A stretch of 64,000 nt of DNA from Salticus scenicus (Eukaryota > Arthropoda > Arachnida > Araneae > Salticidae), in NCBI GenBank assembly GCA_963930645.1, contig OZ005655.1, positions 134,419,626-134,483,625 on the forward strand. The letters are read 5' to 3'. The stretch's first letter is position 1. Each line of letters begins with the position of its first letter. Shown here piece by piece: positions 1-11,238 of the stretch. A program made the translations under genes and the position numbers. A model generated the notes under the pieces. That model worked only from the letters and a program-made list of their open reading frames with translations, searched no databases and had not been told where the DNA came from.

Positions 1-1165
1 TTTTGCCTTTTATATAGTAATATAAAAGTTTTACTTTATACTTAAGAATTGTTACATGTTACAAAAACATAAAACACATGTTTCCTGAAAGAATATTTAA
101 CATTATTTTAATAATGTTTTTCTATTTTTAACAGAAAAGTAAATATATTTATAAAAAAGAAATTATTTATCTAAAATATTTAAAATAAAATTCCTTTTCT
201 AAATTTCGCCCAATAATAAGCTATCTATGTTTATAAGCAACTAGAAATATTGATATGTGTTATTTTTTATCTGATTTGTTTTATAAGTTTTTTTTTTTTT
301 TTTTTTTTTTTGGTCAGATAACAGAAATCACTTATTTTTAAATAAAATTTAATTGAATAAAACATGTTGTGTATTTGCAACCCTAAATATACAATATTCA
401 CATTAAATTTAGCTAAAATTAATTTACGGTTTGTTGCAAAATGGCCAGCTCTGAAATATATTTTAAAAGTGACCAAATCGATAATAAATATTTGAATAAT
501 CCCTTCCCATCATGTGCCCTTGTCCCCTCATTTCGAGATTTCAAATATACATTCCTAACGATTATAAATCTGGTTCCAATTTTATTTTGGCTAAGTGCGG
601 CAAAAGATCAGCTTTTTCTCGAAATTTTATTTTTTGGAGATGGCCAATTTTGTATTTACACAGCACAAATATAACAACTTCATTTTACCAGTTTGGTTAT
701 AATATACAATATTTTGGATTCCATAAAGAATTTTTTAACATTAATACAAAGTGCATCCCTGTAATTCGTAATAATAACAAAATTCCTAATTTTTATTTTC
801 ATTAAAACACGATTCTTTTTAATGTAAAAATATTTTTCTATTTTTTATTAGCGTTATGTTTCCTTGTGTTGATATATTTTTCTCTATATTGTTATATATA
901 TTGGTTGAATACACATTTCGAATCCATAAAAAATCTATATATTTATGAGAAACTCTAAATTGATAAAACCTATAGCAAATATCATAGATGAAATTTACAA
1001 ATAAAACATTTTTTTTTTTTTCTAAATTAACATTAGCTGTCATGCGTTCCAAACGAAAAATATTGTTTTTGATATTGTAAGAAAGAACAGCTTTATGATC
1101 GGAAATTTTGAATAAAATTATTATTTGTCTTATTACAAAGTGTACATTAACTTTGCCTGACATAG
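1..1165. other. AT-rich non-coding DNA
   Basis: No convincing coding sequence or element end was seen. A T24 run lies at 288-311 and a shorter T run near 1008-1021. Short open frames here have the Lys/Asn/Ile/Phe-rich composition expected of random AT-rich DNA. Confidence 0.6.
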
Positions 1166-3864
1166 TGCATTAGTGAAACATTGAATTAAATATTTACGCT
1201 ATGAAATCACATAAACATTTTAAGCAATTTCTTTTTCAAATATTCTAATTATAAATGAAAAGGATAAAGCATTTTAAAATTACTTTACATTTCATTTTTA
1301 TCTCCATTAAACTTTTAACATTTTCATTATCTTTAAACGAATCATGCAATTCTAAGTATTAATGGCTGCGTTTCATTAAATTAAATGAAGAAAGTTAATC
1401 ATGTAAATTATGTTGATAGAAAGAAATTTTAAACATGAATACATGTTACATATTAACAATTATAATGAGATACTAATGATTTACTTTTAGTTATTGTGGA
1501 ATTACAAATGAAACGTTATCACTTATAATTTTAACTGAACAAATATTGTAGTCACGAAAAATGATATTTTCCTCTTTCCCTACCTATTTTGAATGAAAGT
1601 GATACAAAGAAATATTAAATAAACCAAGTGATATCGTAAAATTTCAATTATTGCTAAGATAAAACCGATATATTAGGATAAATTTACATTACAAATTAAT
1701 CGATCCGTTTCCAAATAATTTTGTAAATAACTGCTGCTAATGTTAATGTTTTAATCTCTAATAAACCATACTTTAGGGTATCCCACAGTATGCAGAAAAT
1801 AGCAAAAAAGAAAACAATTTCTTTTCCTCAGAATAATTTTTGTAGATCTTTAAAAAATCGGAGTGTTATTAATTTTCTTCATTTAAAAGGTTGTTTTGTC
1901 TAGCATATACGCTATGAAACGATACATGTTTATGAAAAAGTAAGTCCGTATTACAAATGATAATGCTGATACGTTAAAAAGAAATTTTCAAAGCCACATG
2001 TGTCAAAGTTAAGAAATAGATGATAAACACGCGCAGATAGTGCTGTTCAACAACAACAACAACAAAAAATTCCCCTGTTAAATATAAATGGAACCATCTA
2101 AACGGCCATGCATAAGAATGATAATAGTTAAAATCTTAGTTACATTCTATTATTTAGCAAAAATTCATATACCAGAAGTGCTAGAATGCTGCATTCCACG
2201 ATTACTGATTCTTTTACTAAAGCAAACATGATATGAGTTGTAAATATTTTAATTTTATTGTATCCTTGTTACTGAAAATAAATCTATCAAAATGATACAG
2301 ACAAAAAAGAAAAGAACAATGAATAGAACACACAAAAATATTTTAAACCAAAGAGGTTAACATGTCTTCTTTTAGGAAATTCATGATGTTGATTTATTTT
2401 TTGAAAATGTCAACAAATTTATCAGATTTATTTAGAAGAGAAGGACCCTTCTCCCTTTCTTCATTCCTTTCTACACTTTCTCATCCTCTTCCTTTTTAGA
2501 TGATTAACTCTTTACTAAAATACTTATATTTCTATTCATATTTTTGTTTTCTTTCCGAAATATTGTAAGTTATTGACACACATAGTATTCTTATACCTTT
2601 CTTTTCATTTGTTCAAACAATAAGAATACTTTTTTGTTTTAAATTTAAAATTTCCTTTGTTTATCTCATTGGTGTATTTTATCTTATTCCCTGAAAAATA
2701 ATTGTAAGTATGCTTATACTGCTGAAACTGGACATATATCTAGAGTTAGATTGCAAGAGCTTAGACCCTCATATGATAACTGTGACTGACTTTCAAAAAT
2801 TAAAAACTCATTATATTCCAATTTTTTTTCCAATGGTTAGGCAAAGGTTACAGAGGACTATAAAGTTACAAAACAAATTATAAATAATATAACATAGAAC
2901 AAAGACCGAAGTCATTGCCTAAGGAGCGACCTTGCCTAACAATATCTCGACTTTTCTGTAGAACACCGAAGCGCCCCACAACTGGACAGATGGTCCCGGT
3001 CCATTACTTCTCCAGAATCAGAAACTATGCAAGTAGAGTTGTTCCAAATGTTAAGAATATTACAATTACTAAATTTTGGAAGCACTAATTATGACTCCCG
3101 TATTTTCCTAGAAAGATGGCATACTGCAAATAAACCATACACATGTTAATGAAGCATGCGTACTAGCCCCACAATATTATGTTTTACTATAAAAGTTTCA
3201 TTGAGTGTGCACGTAAGTTTATAAAACATTGTTTTTATACTGATGAATAAATCTGGATGAAATTCGAAACGTTTAATTTGTTTTCACATGTGCACTTTGT
3301 AATTGTATGTCCCATAATAATAATAATAAATAATAATAATATTTTTTCATTCTTGGGAATTGTTACATTAGGGCAGATTTTGAATGACTGGCTGTATCAA
3401 TGCATAAAAATTGATTCTATATTGATAGTATCTAAGCAAAGAAAATCTGAAGATTAGATCAGATGTATATTTTGTAAATTGAAACGTGTTTGGATTCTAT
3501 CTAATCCAACGCGATAGTAGAGTAACGTGCTTATTTTAATTCCTATATTTACCGAGGTATTTTAAATTAACTTCAATGTATAAAGACAGTTAAATGCGAA
3601 TAACCCTTTCCCCTGAACTTCGAAACAACTCTTACTTGGATTTTACTTATGATTCTTTACTTCGCAATCTTACATTCATCAGAAAAATCTTAAGACAGAA
3701 TGCTCGTTTTGAATGCCTTAAGATTGACAGGATCTAATTTGTTCCCCAATATGAAGTACAGTGTTTATTCATCTATTGAGTTATTGATTTATTACTTTAA
3801 GTTATTCATTTTTTATGTAGGTTTAACTAATATATATATATATGAGGTAACAATGAAATGTGTA

Positions 3865-4091
3865 CAATCGGTAACAAGAATGTCCGAACACTAGCAAAAA
3901 TTCCTATATAAAAAAGTAGAGTTAATACTGTTTTGTTAAATAAATCCTTGTCGAACCCTGTTCTTAGTCAGTCTAAGAATATCATTAAGAACATCATTCG
4001 ACAAGGATTTATTTAACAAAACCGTATGAAGTGTTTTTTTTTCTTTACGTAGGAATTTTCGCTAATGTTCGGACACGTTTGTTACCGACTG
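3865..4091. mobile_element. Palindromic Tc1/mariner-type MITE
   Basis: A 227-bp hairpin element flanked by TA at 3863-3864 and 4092-4093. The left end starts CAATCGGTAACAAGAATGTC and the right end, reversed, starts CAGTCGGTAACAAACGTGTC. The inverted similarity continues for about 100 bp per arm, through CCTATATAAAAAA and TTGTTAAATAAATCCTTGTC, to a centre near 3960-3990 containing TTCTTAGTCAGTCTAAGAA. It has no coding capacity. Partial relatives lie at 10865-10993 and 57759-57883, so this is a small dispersed family mobilised in trans by an unseen Tc1/mariner transposase. Confidence 0.8.
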
Positions 4092-4445
4092 TACGATTTT
4101 ATTTCATTTTCTAATATTACTGGGATTCGATGAATATATAAAAATAACATCTTTCGTTCAGTTTAGAATAATGTTTATAGTTTCTCCTTTTATAAATATT
4201 TGAAAGGACAAAATGACAGTAGAGTGTATGCAAGTATTCTATTTTTTAAATTTCCCAAGTTCTTCCAGGAAGATTATATTTATTCTTATTAATATAATGA
4301 TTATTTTATTTATTTTTGTGTAAACTATTTCAAATTATCATAAAAAATTAAAAACTTTTTTATAAAAAAATGGGCTGAAAAAAAATATTTTACTTATTAA
4401 AGAATTTAGATAACTGCGTTTTCCAGTTATTTCTTTACTAAAACA

Positions 4446-4499
4446 AAGAGAGAGAGAGCGAGAGAGAGAGAGAGAGAGAGAGCGATGGGGGGGGGGGGA
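4446..4499. repeat. GA microsatellite plus G run
   Basis: Alternating GA (with two GC interruptions) followed by an uninterrupted G tract at about 4488-4498. It interrupts copy A; the equivalent place in copy B (about 59830-59855) has an AAAT/AAAAT repeat instead. Confidence 0.85.
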
Positions 4500-5035
4500 G
4501 AAAAAAACTATGCAATGTTTGTATTGGTTCTTTTTTATAGCATAGTTTGCATTACTTAGATTGTTCACTTGTAAAAATGCTCTTTTTATGTTATTGTTCA
4601 TTTTTTTTTTTTCATTTATCGAGAGACATAAAAAATGTTGCTGCAGAAGAAATTAAACCTTTGTTATGTAAAGCAAGATTAAAAGGTCTTCAGTGTAACT
4701 TTATTTATTCATTTATTTTATTTGTTTTTTATTTTTTACAATTAAATATAGAGTTTTTTTTTTTTTCTAATTCTAAATAAACTCAAATTAGAAAGAGAAA
4801 AAAAAAAGTTTCATTATAATATCTTATATTTAGTTATTGTTTCAGCTATTATGCATCCTTAAAATGCAATTTCTTATTTTTACAGTAGTATAAATAAGAA
4901 TAAAAACAGTAGTAAGTGATTAGCTTCTAATTAGATTAATTTTCAATTATCGTAAGCAAAATTTATGTATTTTATGTAACATTTGTTTAAATATATTATT
5001 CATTAAATATTATGCGTATCGAGTAAAATTATCTA

Positions 5036-5069
5036 ACTATCTATCTAATTATCTATCTATCTATCTATC

Positions 5070-5117
<48 letters not shown>
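5036..5117. repeat. Compound ATCT / TA microsatellite
   Basis: About eight TCTA-type units are followed by roughly 23 TA dinucleotides. It sits at the right edge of copy A. Confidence 0.9.
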
Positions 5118-5120
<3 letters not shown>

Positions 5121-5800
5121 TCACATTTCAGTGTATAAAGAAAAATGTCTTACTACACGCCTGGTCAAACGTTTAGCAAGATTTCCAAACGATCAGTTTT
5201 TTTTCAATTTAAAAACCTATGTCTGTATGAAATGTTTTCAAATATTGGGTATTTAAATAACTAAAACTTCCTCATGTTTTTTCAGTGAAGATGTGTTTAA
5301 GACAACATTTAAAGGGATAGTGATATGTTGAGTAAAATCAATAATGTTCCTAATCACCCAGTACCATTAAATGGGAGAAATTATCTGTAAATTTAGGATA
5401 TGTTAATATTGACAAAGTACAATTTGTGTATGATATTTTGTGACGATAGCATGTTAAATAACGAAAATATAAGAATTTATTTTAAAACTCAAAAAAAAAA
5501 AAAAAAAAAAAAAAAATCAGCATGTTTTTTATTATAACATACAGAGTTTGAAACGAAAATTATTCCCACTTTCCCATAAATTGAATAAAAAAACATTTTT
5601 GAAACAATACATTGCAAGCAGAATACAAATATCTTAAAGATATCATCAAATATGAGCATTTTTATAACAAGAAAGAAAAATCATGCAGTACGCATTGATT
5701 AGCAACACTTTCCAACTGTACACAATTGTTGTATCGAATAACTAATAATGTTCTTTGCCTACGTTATCGCACAACAGACAGAAGGACTGAAAAACATACA
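5118..5800. other. No recognisable feature; one poly(A) run
   Basis: AT-rich sequence with an A run at about 5491-5515. No gene, terminus or repeat partner was recognised. Confidence 0.5.
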
Positions 5801-6374
5801 GATAGACTAATTGATTTTAAAATTACTCTTAGGCATTTTGGAAAGTGTTAAAAAGGCTTAACGCAAAAGAAAATGCAGCCGTTAGATTATAATTACAGCT
5901 TTTAAAATCCGGGAATATTTTACTGTAGCCCTGTAAATCTGAAAGTTAATCATATCATATTCTATACAAAACAATATTTTAGAATATTAACAATACATGC
6001 CAAAGTTTTTATGATTTTTGTAGTGGAAAGTTTTTTAAACATAACTTTTAAAAAATTCTGTACTAAAACGTTATACATTCATTGGCTTTTCTTTTTTTAA
6101 TTTTGTTGTTGTTGTTGTCCCTGTAAACAAACTAGTTGTACAGGACCTATTAATGACATTTTAAATAGGGAACATTCCATTGGGAACTTGAGTGTATCAT
6201 TTTTAAAAAATTCTCAAAATATTCACGGGTGATAGGAGCCGGAGACAAACATATAGAAAGGTAGACAATCGGACAGACAGATGCACAAATTGAAATCATA
6301 TTCCCACTAAAATTATAAGAAAGTGTTAAAACGCTCAAGTAAACAAAAGTGCAATTCCAAAAATTTTTTATTAA
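5801..6374 (+). repeat. Diverged single unit of the 36-39 kb higher-order repeat
   Basis: The segment reads through the same landmarks as the array at 36-39.4 kb: CCTGTAAATCTGAAAGTTAATCAT, a GGGAACATTCCATTGGGAAC block, a GGACAGACAGATGCACAAATTGA stretch, then AAGTGTTAAAACGCTCAAGTAAAC and TTTTTTATTAATA. It stops exactly where the TGCTAG-rich array begins, the same juxtaposition seen near 35930. It is non-coding. Confidence 0.65.
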
Positions 6375-7560
6375 TACCCAAGTTAAAATTCATGCTAGTA
6401 CCAGCAACAAAAATATGCTAGTTATTGCTATGTATTGCTATGTCTGCTAGATTTTCTTGCTATTATATGCTTTATAATGCTAGCCAGCATCGAATGCTAT
6501 ATTAGCTAGCTAACACGGCAAAAGCATGACATGCTATGTACAATCATTGTATGCTTATTTGTTGTTTAAGCTTCTTCCAAAGCATGGAGAGGTATGTACC
6601 TTAACAAGCTATTGTATGCTTTTTCATGCTTGCCAGCATAACATGCTATGTAGATAGCTTAGGTAGAAATAGCATGACATGCTATATCCCAGTAAGAAGT
6701 GCTAACTTGCTGCACAAGCTTCTTCTAATCATGGCAAGGTATGTACCTTAATAAGCTATTATATGCTTTTTCATGCTTGCCAGCATAACATGCTATGTAG
6801 GTAGCTTAGGAAAAAATAGCATGACATGCTATTTCCCAGTAAGAAAAGCTAACTTGCTGCACAAGCTTCTTCCAATCATGGCAAGGTATGTACCTTAATA
6901 AGCTATTATATGCTTTTTCATGCTTGCCAGCATAACATGCTATGTAGGTAGCTTAGGTAGAAATATCATGACATGCTATATCCCAGTAAGAAGTGCTAAC
7001 TTGCTGCACAAGCTTCTTCCAATCATGGCAAGGTATGTACCTTAATAAGCTATTATATGCTTGCTAGCATAATATGCTGTGTAGGCAGCTTAGGCAGAAA
7101 TAGCATGGCATGCTGTATTCCAGTAAGAAATACTAACTTGCTGCACAAGCTTCTTCCAATCATGGCAAGGTATGTACCTTAACGAGCTATTATATACTTT
7201 TCTATGCTTGCCAGCATAATGTGCTACGTAGGCAGCTTAAGTAGAAATAGTATGGCATGCTATATGCCAGTAGGAAGTGCTAATTTGCTGCACAAGCTTC
7301 TTCCAATCATGGGGGAAAAGGTACCACAGTGAGCAATCGTGTGCTTGTAAATGCTTGCTAGCATAATGTGCTATGTAAGCAGTTTATGTAGAAACAAGAT
7401 GATGTGGTGCTATGTGCCAGTAAGATGTGCTAATTTGCTACACAAGCTTCTTCCAATCATGGCAAGGTAGGTACCACAATGAACAATTTTGTGCTTGTTA
7501 ATGCTTGTCAGTATCAAATGCAATGTACCAAAGTTAAGCAGGAAGATGTATTAATTTGTT
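6375..7560. repeat. 147-bp TGCTAG-rich tandem array (satellite element, locus 1)
   Basis: Seven monomers are recognised by the shared AAGCTTCTTCCAATCATGG start at 6568, 6716, 6863, 7010, 7147, 7293 and 7444, giving spacings of 148, 147, 147, 137, 146 and 151 bp. The monomers are full of AGCATGACATGCTAT- and GCTAGCATAA-type short palindromes. The middle copies are the most alike and the edges are diverged, as expected of unequal exchange. The left boundary TACCCAAGTTAAAATTCATG (6375) is nearly the reverse complement of the right boundary of the 34.6-35.9 kb array. The right end is unclear. Confidence 0.8.
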
Positions 7561-7632
7561 TTGTATGATTGGAACAACCCCTGTAGCGTAGATATATTGC
7601 CCAACCATACTAAAAATGATCAATACAAAAAC

Positions 7633-7950
7633 TTATCGATATAAATAGAATTCTATTGGTATGAGTTTATTTCTATGGATGTCCCTACCGCTATCAATAG
7701 AAGCTATTGACATCTGTAACCTATTGATTATATCCTCAACTGATATCAGTAGACCTTTACAGACATTATTAGAAATTTGATCAGTAGGCTGCCGATATAA
7801 ATAGAGTTTTATTGATACGAATTGATTTCTATGGATTTCCCTACCTTTATCAATAGAAGCTATTGACATCTGCCACCTATTAATTATATCCTCAATCGAT
7901 ATCAATAGATCTTTACAGACATCAGTAGAAATTCGATCGGTAGGCTATTG
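7633..7950. repeat. Two-copy tandem duplication, 156-bp period
   Basis: CGATATAAATAGA at 7637 recurs at 7793, and GTAGGCTG/GTAGGCTAT at 7784 recurs at 7940. Both copies carry AATAGAAGCTATTGACATCTG and CAATAGATCTTTACAGACAT. Open frames over it are repeats of each other and do not resemble a known protein. Confidence 0.75.
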
Positions 7951-8026
7951 ATCCCAATTAGTATCTGTAGAAAAAATGATATTTGCAAATTTTGCTGATT
8001 TTTTACCAAATCTCGATAAAAAAAAT

Positions 8027-8545
8027 TAAAATGTTTAAAAATCTGTATTTCCCGTTTCAAAGCATGTTTTAAACGCAATGACGTATTCCTCTAAAAAACA
8101 TTATTTTTCATGCTTCCTCAGGGATCCCCCTTGGGGGGGGGGGGAAATCACGTTCAGTATTACAAAATTTATATCTGCGAAGTTTTGATCGAAATTTTAA
8201 AATATTCTATTTTTTTCATTGACATTTTAATATAAAAACTGATTTAAAAAATTTCAGCATTCAAAGAAAATTGGTTTTTAGGTATATGCATTAGGTTTGC
8301 AAAATTGATTAATTTTTTCCAAGTCCCAGAAAAAGAAAATGGTTCAAATATTTAAAAATATGTATCTCCCGTTTCAGTGCATACAAAATGTCATGCTAAA
8401 CATCTTTTTAGAGGTTCTGAAGTATTCCTCCAAAGAACATATTTCTTTTATCCCCCCCCTCCAGACGGTATTCCCTATCATCAATTGGAGGGGGAAATGA
8501 CGCTAGTAACTCAAAATTTACAGTTGGCAGAAAAATTATTGAAGC
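8027..8545. repeat. Diverged tandem duplication, period about 320-340 bp
   Basis: TTTAAAAATCTGTATTTCCCGTTTCA is repeated as TTTAAAAATATGTATCTCCCGTTTCA, followed in both by ATGACGTATTCCTC/GAAGTATTCCTC and by a C/G homopolymer plus GGGGGAAATSACG. No coding sequence was recognised. Confidence 0.6.
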
Positions 8546-8989
8546 ACAAACTTAGATTTCTCATATATATATGTATAGTTTGGTTGCTAATTTTTATCAT
8601 CAGCTTACAGCATAAAAAGAGCGTAAGGCTAAGATCATGACGCGACAAATATTGAACTCAAATGTATTACTCGAAAAAAATCTATAACATTGTTTTAAAT
8701 TAACATAGATCTATGGTTCAACCATTCGTTTCAAAGGTATTGACGAGTTTTTTTTAAATATATCCATACTGAATATTTATACCAAATGGGGGCTATTTCC
8801 TCTCAGGGGATGTTCTAAAATGCACATACTTTTTCCTCATAGTTTACAACTACAGTTATCAGTAATTCCTATTAATCTCACAATCACTTCATAAAAAGTA
8901 ATTCTCATTACATACATATTTATACGAAATTTTGTTCTGTACTACACCCTAGCACACAGTCACATGTTTTCTAAAAATGGTCAAACCAT
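8546..8989. other. No recognisable feature
   Basis: AT-rich spacer between the tandem duplication and the SINE. Nothing beyond short homopolymers was seen. Confidence 0.5.
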
Positions 8990-8998
8990 ATTAAGGAT

Positions 8999-9313
8999 GG
9001 ATGGTTGGGTTTTTCGTCGCACTAGTGCTGCGCAGATGGGTAATTGGCGACGGTCTGGGACACACCCCTAGAGGTGGTTCGGAGACATGCCATCACAATT
9101 TTGATCCTCCATGGAAGGGATGGCTCTCCAGCTTCGGTAACCCCAGAGGTATAATTTTTGATGGGAGCATGGAGGACATTGCGGCCATGACAGATTTTAC
9201 GTGCACCAGCAACCGGTGATGTACACGACGGTCTCTGGCCGGCTCGAGTACAGAACCCGCAATCTTCCAATTACGAGGCCGGCACTCTACCGACTGGGCT
9301 ACCACGGCCCAGG
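8999..9313 (-). mobile_element. tRNA-headed SINE, full-length copy 1
   Basis: Read on the minus strand, the element starts with a tRNA-like head: an A-box-like GTAGCCCAGTCGGTAGAGTG and a B-box-like GCGGGTTCTGTAC about 45 bp later. A roughly 220-bp unrelated body follows (CGGCCAGAGACCGTCG, CATGGAGGATCAAAATTGTG, CCACCTCTAGGGGTGTGTCC, GACCGTCGCCAATTACCCAT). It ends in a CCAACCATCC tail rather than poly(A). TATTAAGGA flanks it at 8990-8998 and 9314-9322. The same family occurs at 44999-45289 and, truncated, at 9802-9903 and 9987-10108. The B box here is mutated (TTCTG for TTCGA), so this copy is probably transcriptionally weak. Confidence 0.88.
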
Positions 9314-9322
9314 TATTAAGGA

Positions 9323-9646
9323 CCTCACAAAACATGTAAATCCATTTAAAACTAGAGTTCAAAAACTTTCACGAATTCATCATTTTTTTCTTAGATATAT
9401 AGAAGAAAGTATAAATAGTTAAATCGTGCTTGAGACTTATCAAAACATGTGAATCCATCAAAAATGAAGAGTTGAAAATTTTTACTAATCTTCTTTTGAA
9501 GAAAGTAAAAAAAAAACTTAAGAAGTTTTTTGAAACATTGTAAAATTAGTTTGTTATGGTCATCACAAAACTGCTCTCTGTATATTCTAGTACAAATTGT
9601 AAAAGTATTACATATTGAAATTATTTTCCTTCGAAGTTGGGGATAG
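9323..9646. other. No recognisable feature
   Basis: AT-rich sequence between SINE copy 1 and the DNA-transposon ends. AAAACATGTAAATCCATTTAAAA (9330s) is weakly repeated as AAAACATGTGAATCCATCAAAAA (9440s), a possible short tandem duplication. Confidence 0.4.
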
Positions 9647-9801
9647 CGATAGTCCTCGGAAAATGAAGACATTTGGTTACCTTATCAATGAATGACTGAA
9701 AAATATTTACCCCATAGTGTAAGGTGACCATACGTCCTCGAAAATCGAGGACTGCCCTCGAATTTTGACTTTTTTTATTTTTTGTCTCCAAAAATTCTTT
9801 G

Positions 9802-9903
9802 TAAATTGTGATGACATGTCTCCAGACCACCTCTAGGGGTGTGTCCCAGACCGTCGCCAATTGCCCATCTGCGCAGCACTAGTGCGACGTAAAATCCAAC
9901 CAA
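9802..9903 (+). mobile_element. 5'-truncated SINE with 14-bp target duplication
   Basis: Only the 3' 100 bp of the SINE family is present, running from AAATTGTGATGACATGTCTC to the AATCCAACCAA tail. It is bracketed by CCAAAAATTCTTTG at 9788-9801 and, identically, at 9904-9917. A 5' truncation with an intact 3' end and a target duplication is the signature of target-primed reverse transcription by a LINE partner. Confidence 0.88.
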
Positions 9904-9986
9904 CCAAAAATTCTTTGATTACTGGGGGAGACTAAATGTCCCCAAATTTAAATATTTGCAAGTATTTCTTTCAAAATCGTAGTCCA

Positions 9987-10108
9987 TTCCGTGGATGATC
10001 AAAATTGTGACGGCATGTTTCCAGATCACCTCTAGGGTTGAATCCCAGACCGTTGCCTAATGCCCATTAAGCACTAGTGAGACGGAAAACCCATCCATTC
10101 CAATCCAA
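9987..10108 (+). mobile_element. 5'-truncated SINE, older copy
   Basis: The 3' part of the same SINE (GTGGATGATCAAAATTGTGAC to CCATCCATTCC) lies between imperfect duplications, TCAAAATCGTAGTCCA at 9971-9986 and TCAAAATTGCAGTCTA at 10109-10124 (13 of 16 bases alike). Divergence of both body and flanks marks it as older than the neighbouring copy. Confidence 0.75.
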
Positions 10109-10161
10109 TCAAAATTGCAGTCTAATGCACAAGTACACGTACAGTGTCTAGAATATACAGT

Positions 10162-10190
10162 TAAGACTACTATATTATATAGTAGTCTTA
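10162..10190. repeat. Perfect 14-bp-arm hairpin
   Basis: TAAGACTACTATAT and its exact reverse complement are separated by one T. The direct repeat ATATACAG sits on both sides (10153-10160 and 10190-10197 approximately). It could extrude as a cruciform or be the core of a tiny MITE. Confidence 0.8.
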
Positions 10191-10197
10191 TATACAG

Positions 10198-10860
10198 TGG
10201 GGCAAGCGCTTATAATCGAATGCTTAAAATACTGCTAAAATAATTAAGCTTCCTAGATGGCGCTTCGATCGATTTTTTTGCTCAAACCGAAGAGCTGATT
10301 GGATTTTCCTAGTTTCGTCTGCTCAATCACGTCATCTAAGAACATAATTAACCAATAGGGAGTCTCGGTTTTAATTTCGTGACACTAACTTCGATTACAG
10401 TAATTTTTTTAGTACAATTTTATTTCCCGCTTTCCACACTGTTAATTCTATACGTTGAAGCACAAATAATTGGATAATCTTGGAAATCAACGAAACTTTG
10501 AAATAAAGACCCTCATACTTCATGAGCAGAGAAAGAATCATGCACTACTAATTAGTATATAAATTCTATCTTGCCCGATTTATGTTAAGTGAAAAATAAA
10601 ATTTATTTTATGAAATTTTCACAAAAATGGCAGTTATATGATTACCACAAATTGCATTGATACATTGATAGGAGAGAAAAAGAAATGATTTTCTTGTAGT
10701 TATGTAATCGGGAATAATTTCTGCATTTCTGGGAGTGGGGATTCTGAAGATTAAAATGAAATGCTGTTATTTTGTGTTCTCTCCTATCATCATAATAAAG
10801 TGTAAATGAGGGAGGCATACTATTGTAACAATCGCAGCTATCGTAGATCACAAGTCGGAT
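10198..10860. other. Non-coding; CCAAT-like motifs only
   Basis: Contains CTGATTGGAT and ACCAATAGGG about 70 bp apart with CACGTCAT between them. These could be promoter motifs but no transcript or coding exon follows. Nothing else was recognised. Confidence 0.35.
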
Positions 10861-10864
10861 CGTA

Positions 10865-10993
10865 CACTCCGCAGCAAAAGTATCCGAGCACTAGCAATAA
10901 TTCCCGTCTTAAAAATACACATTTAATACTGCTTCGTTAAATAAATCCTTGTTGAATCTCGTTCTTAGTCTGTCTAAGAACATGATACGGCAA
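10865..10993 (+). mobile_element. Truncated Tc1/mariner-type MITE
   Basis: Matches the left half and centre of the MITE at 3865-4091: CACTCCGCAGCAAAAGTATC, GAGCACTAGCAATAATTCC, TTAATACTGCTTCGTTAAAT, AAATCCTTGTTGAA and GTCTGTCTAAGAACATGA. The right arm is missing after the centre. A perfect inverted pair, GGGAGGCATACTATTGT at 10809-10825 and its complement at 10998-11014, encloses it, so a larger palindrome may have hosted the insertion. Confidence 0.7.
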
Positions 10994-11014
10994 GGACAAT
11001 AGTATGCCTCCCTA

Positions 11015-11238
11015 ACTTGCATAAACATATCGCAGGCTCAGCAATTTGTCATAGAAAAAAGTGTTTCAAAGCATTTTGTTATGTATAAATCATAGTTCTT
11101 TTTATTAATTATGCCTAGCATATAGCTATTAGTCTTTTATATCCACGAAAAAGTCCCGAAATAGAATTTTCAATGTCCTTGAAATTTATTTTGATTTGGG
11201 GACAAACGGTAATTTGTTAAATCAGTGTTTGAAAATAT
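11015..11238. other. Spacer, no gene
   Basis: Non-coding. Includes GTCCCGAAATAGAATTTTC and TTGGGGACAAACGG, which may be the subterminal part of the DNA-transposon end at 11239-11248. Confidence 0.4.

Larger units (their letters stand above)
1166..5010. repeat. Dispersed non-coding block, copy A
   Basis: Three stretches match, in order and same orientation, sequence at 46.5-60.3 kb: 1166-2045 matches 46511-46575 plus 48330-49130; about 2085-2545 matches 57660-58265; about 4336-5010 matches 59735-60340. The similarity is line by line but diverged, with many small indels, and begins abruptly at a shared GAATTAAATATTTACGCTAT near 1175. The part between about 2560 and 4330 has no counterpart in copy B; in that place copy B carries a foldback element. 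No coding potential was recognised, so this may be an ancient segmental duplication or two copies of a large non-autonomous transposon of unknown class. Confidence 0.6.

Noticed and set aside
4338..4601. Ser/Leu/Arg-rich frame as a protein
   Set aside because: It translates the GA microsatellite and the G run.
6375..7560. Regularly spaced repeats as a CRISPR array
   Set aside because: Monomers are 147 bp with no short repeat/variable spacer alternation, and the DNA is eukaryotic.
9001..9362. Overlapping open frames on both strands
   Set aside because: They lie entirely within the SINE, and its relative GC richness explains the open frames.
10241..10400. A host promoter from CCAAT-like motifs
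   Set aside because: No transcript start, exon or coding sequence follows. Two short motifs are expected by chance.
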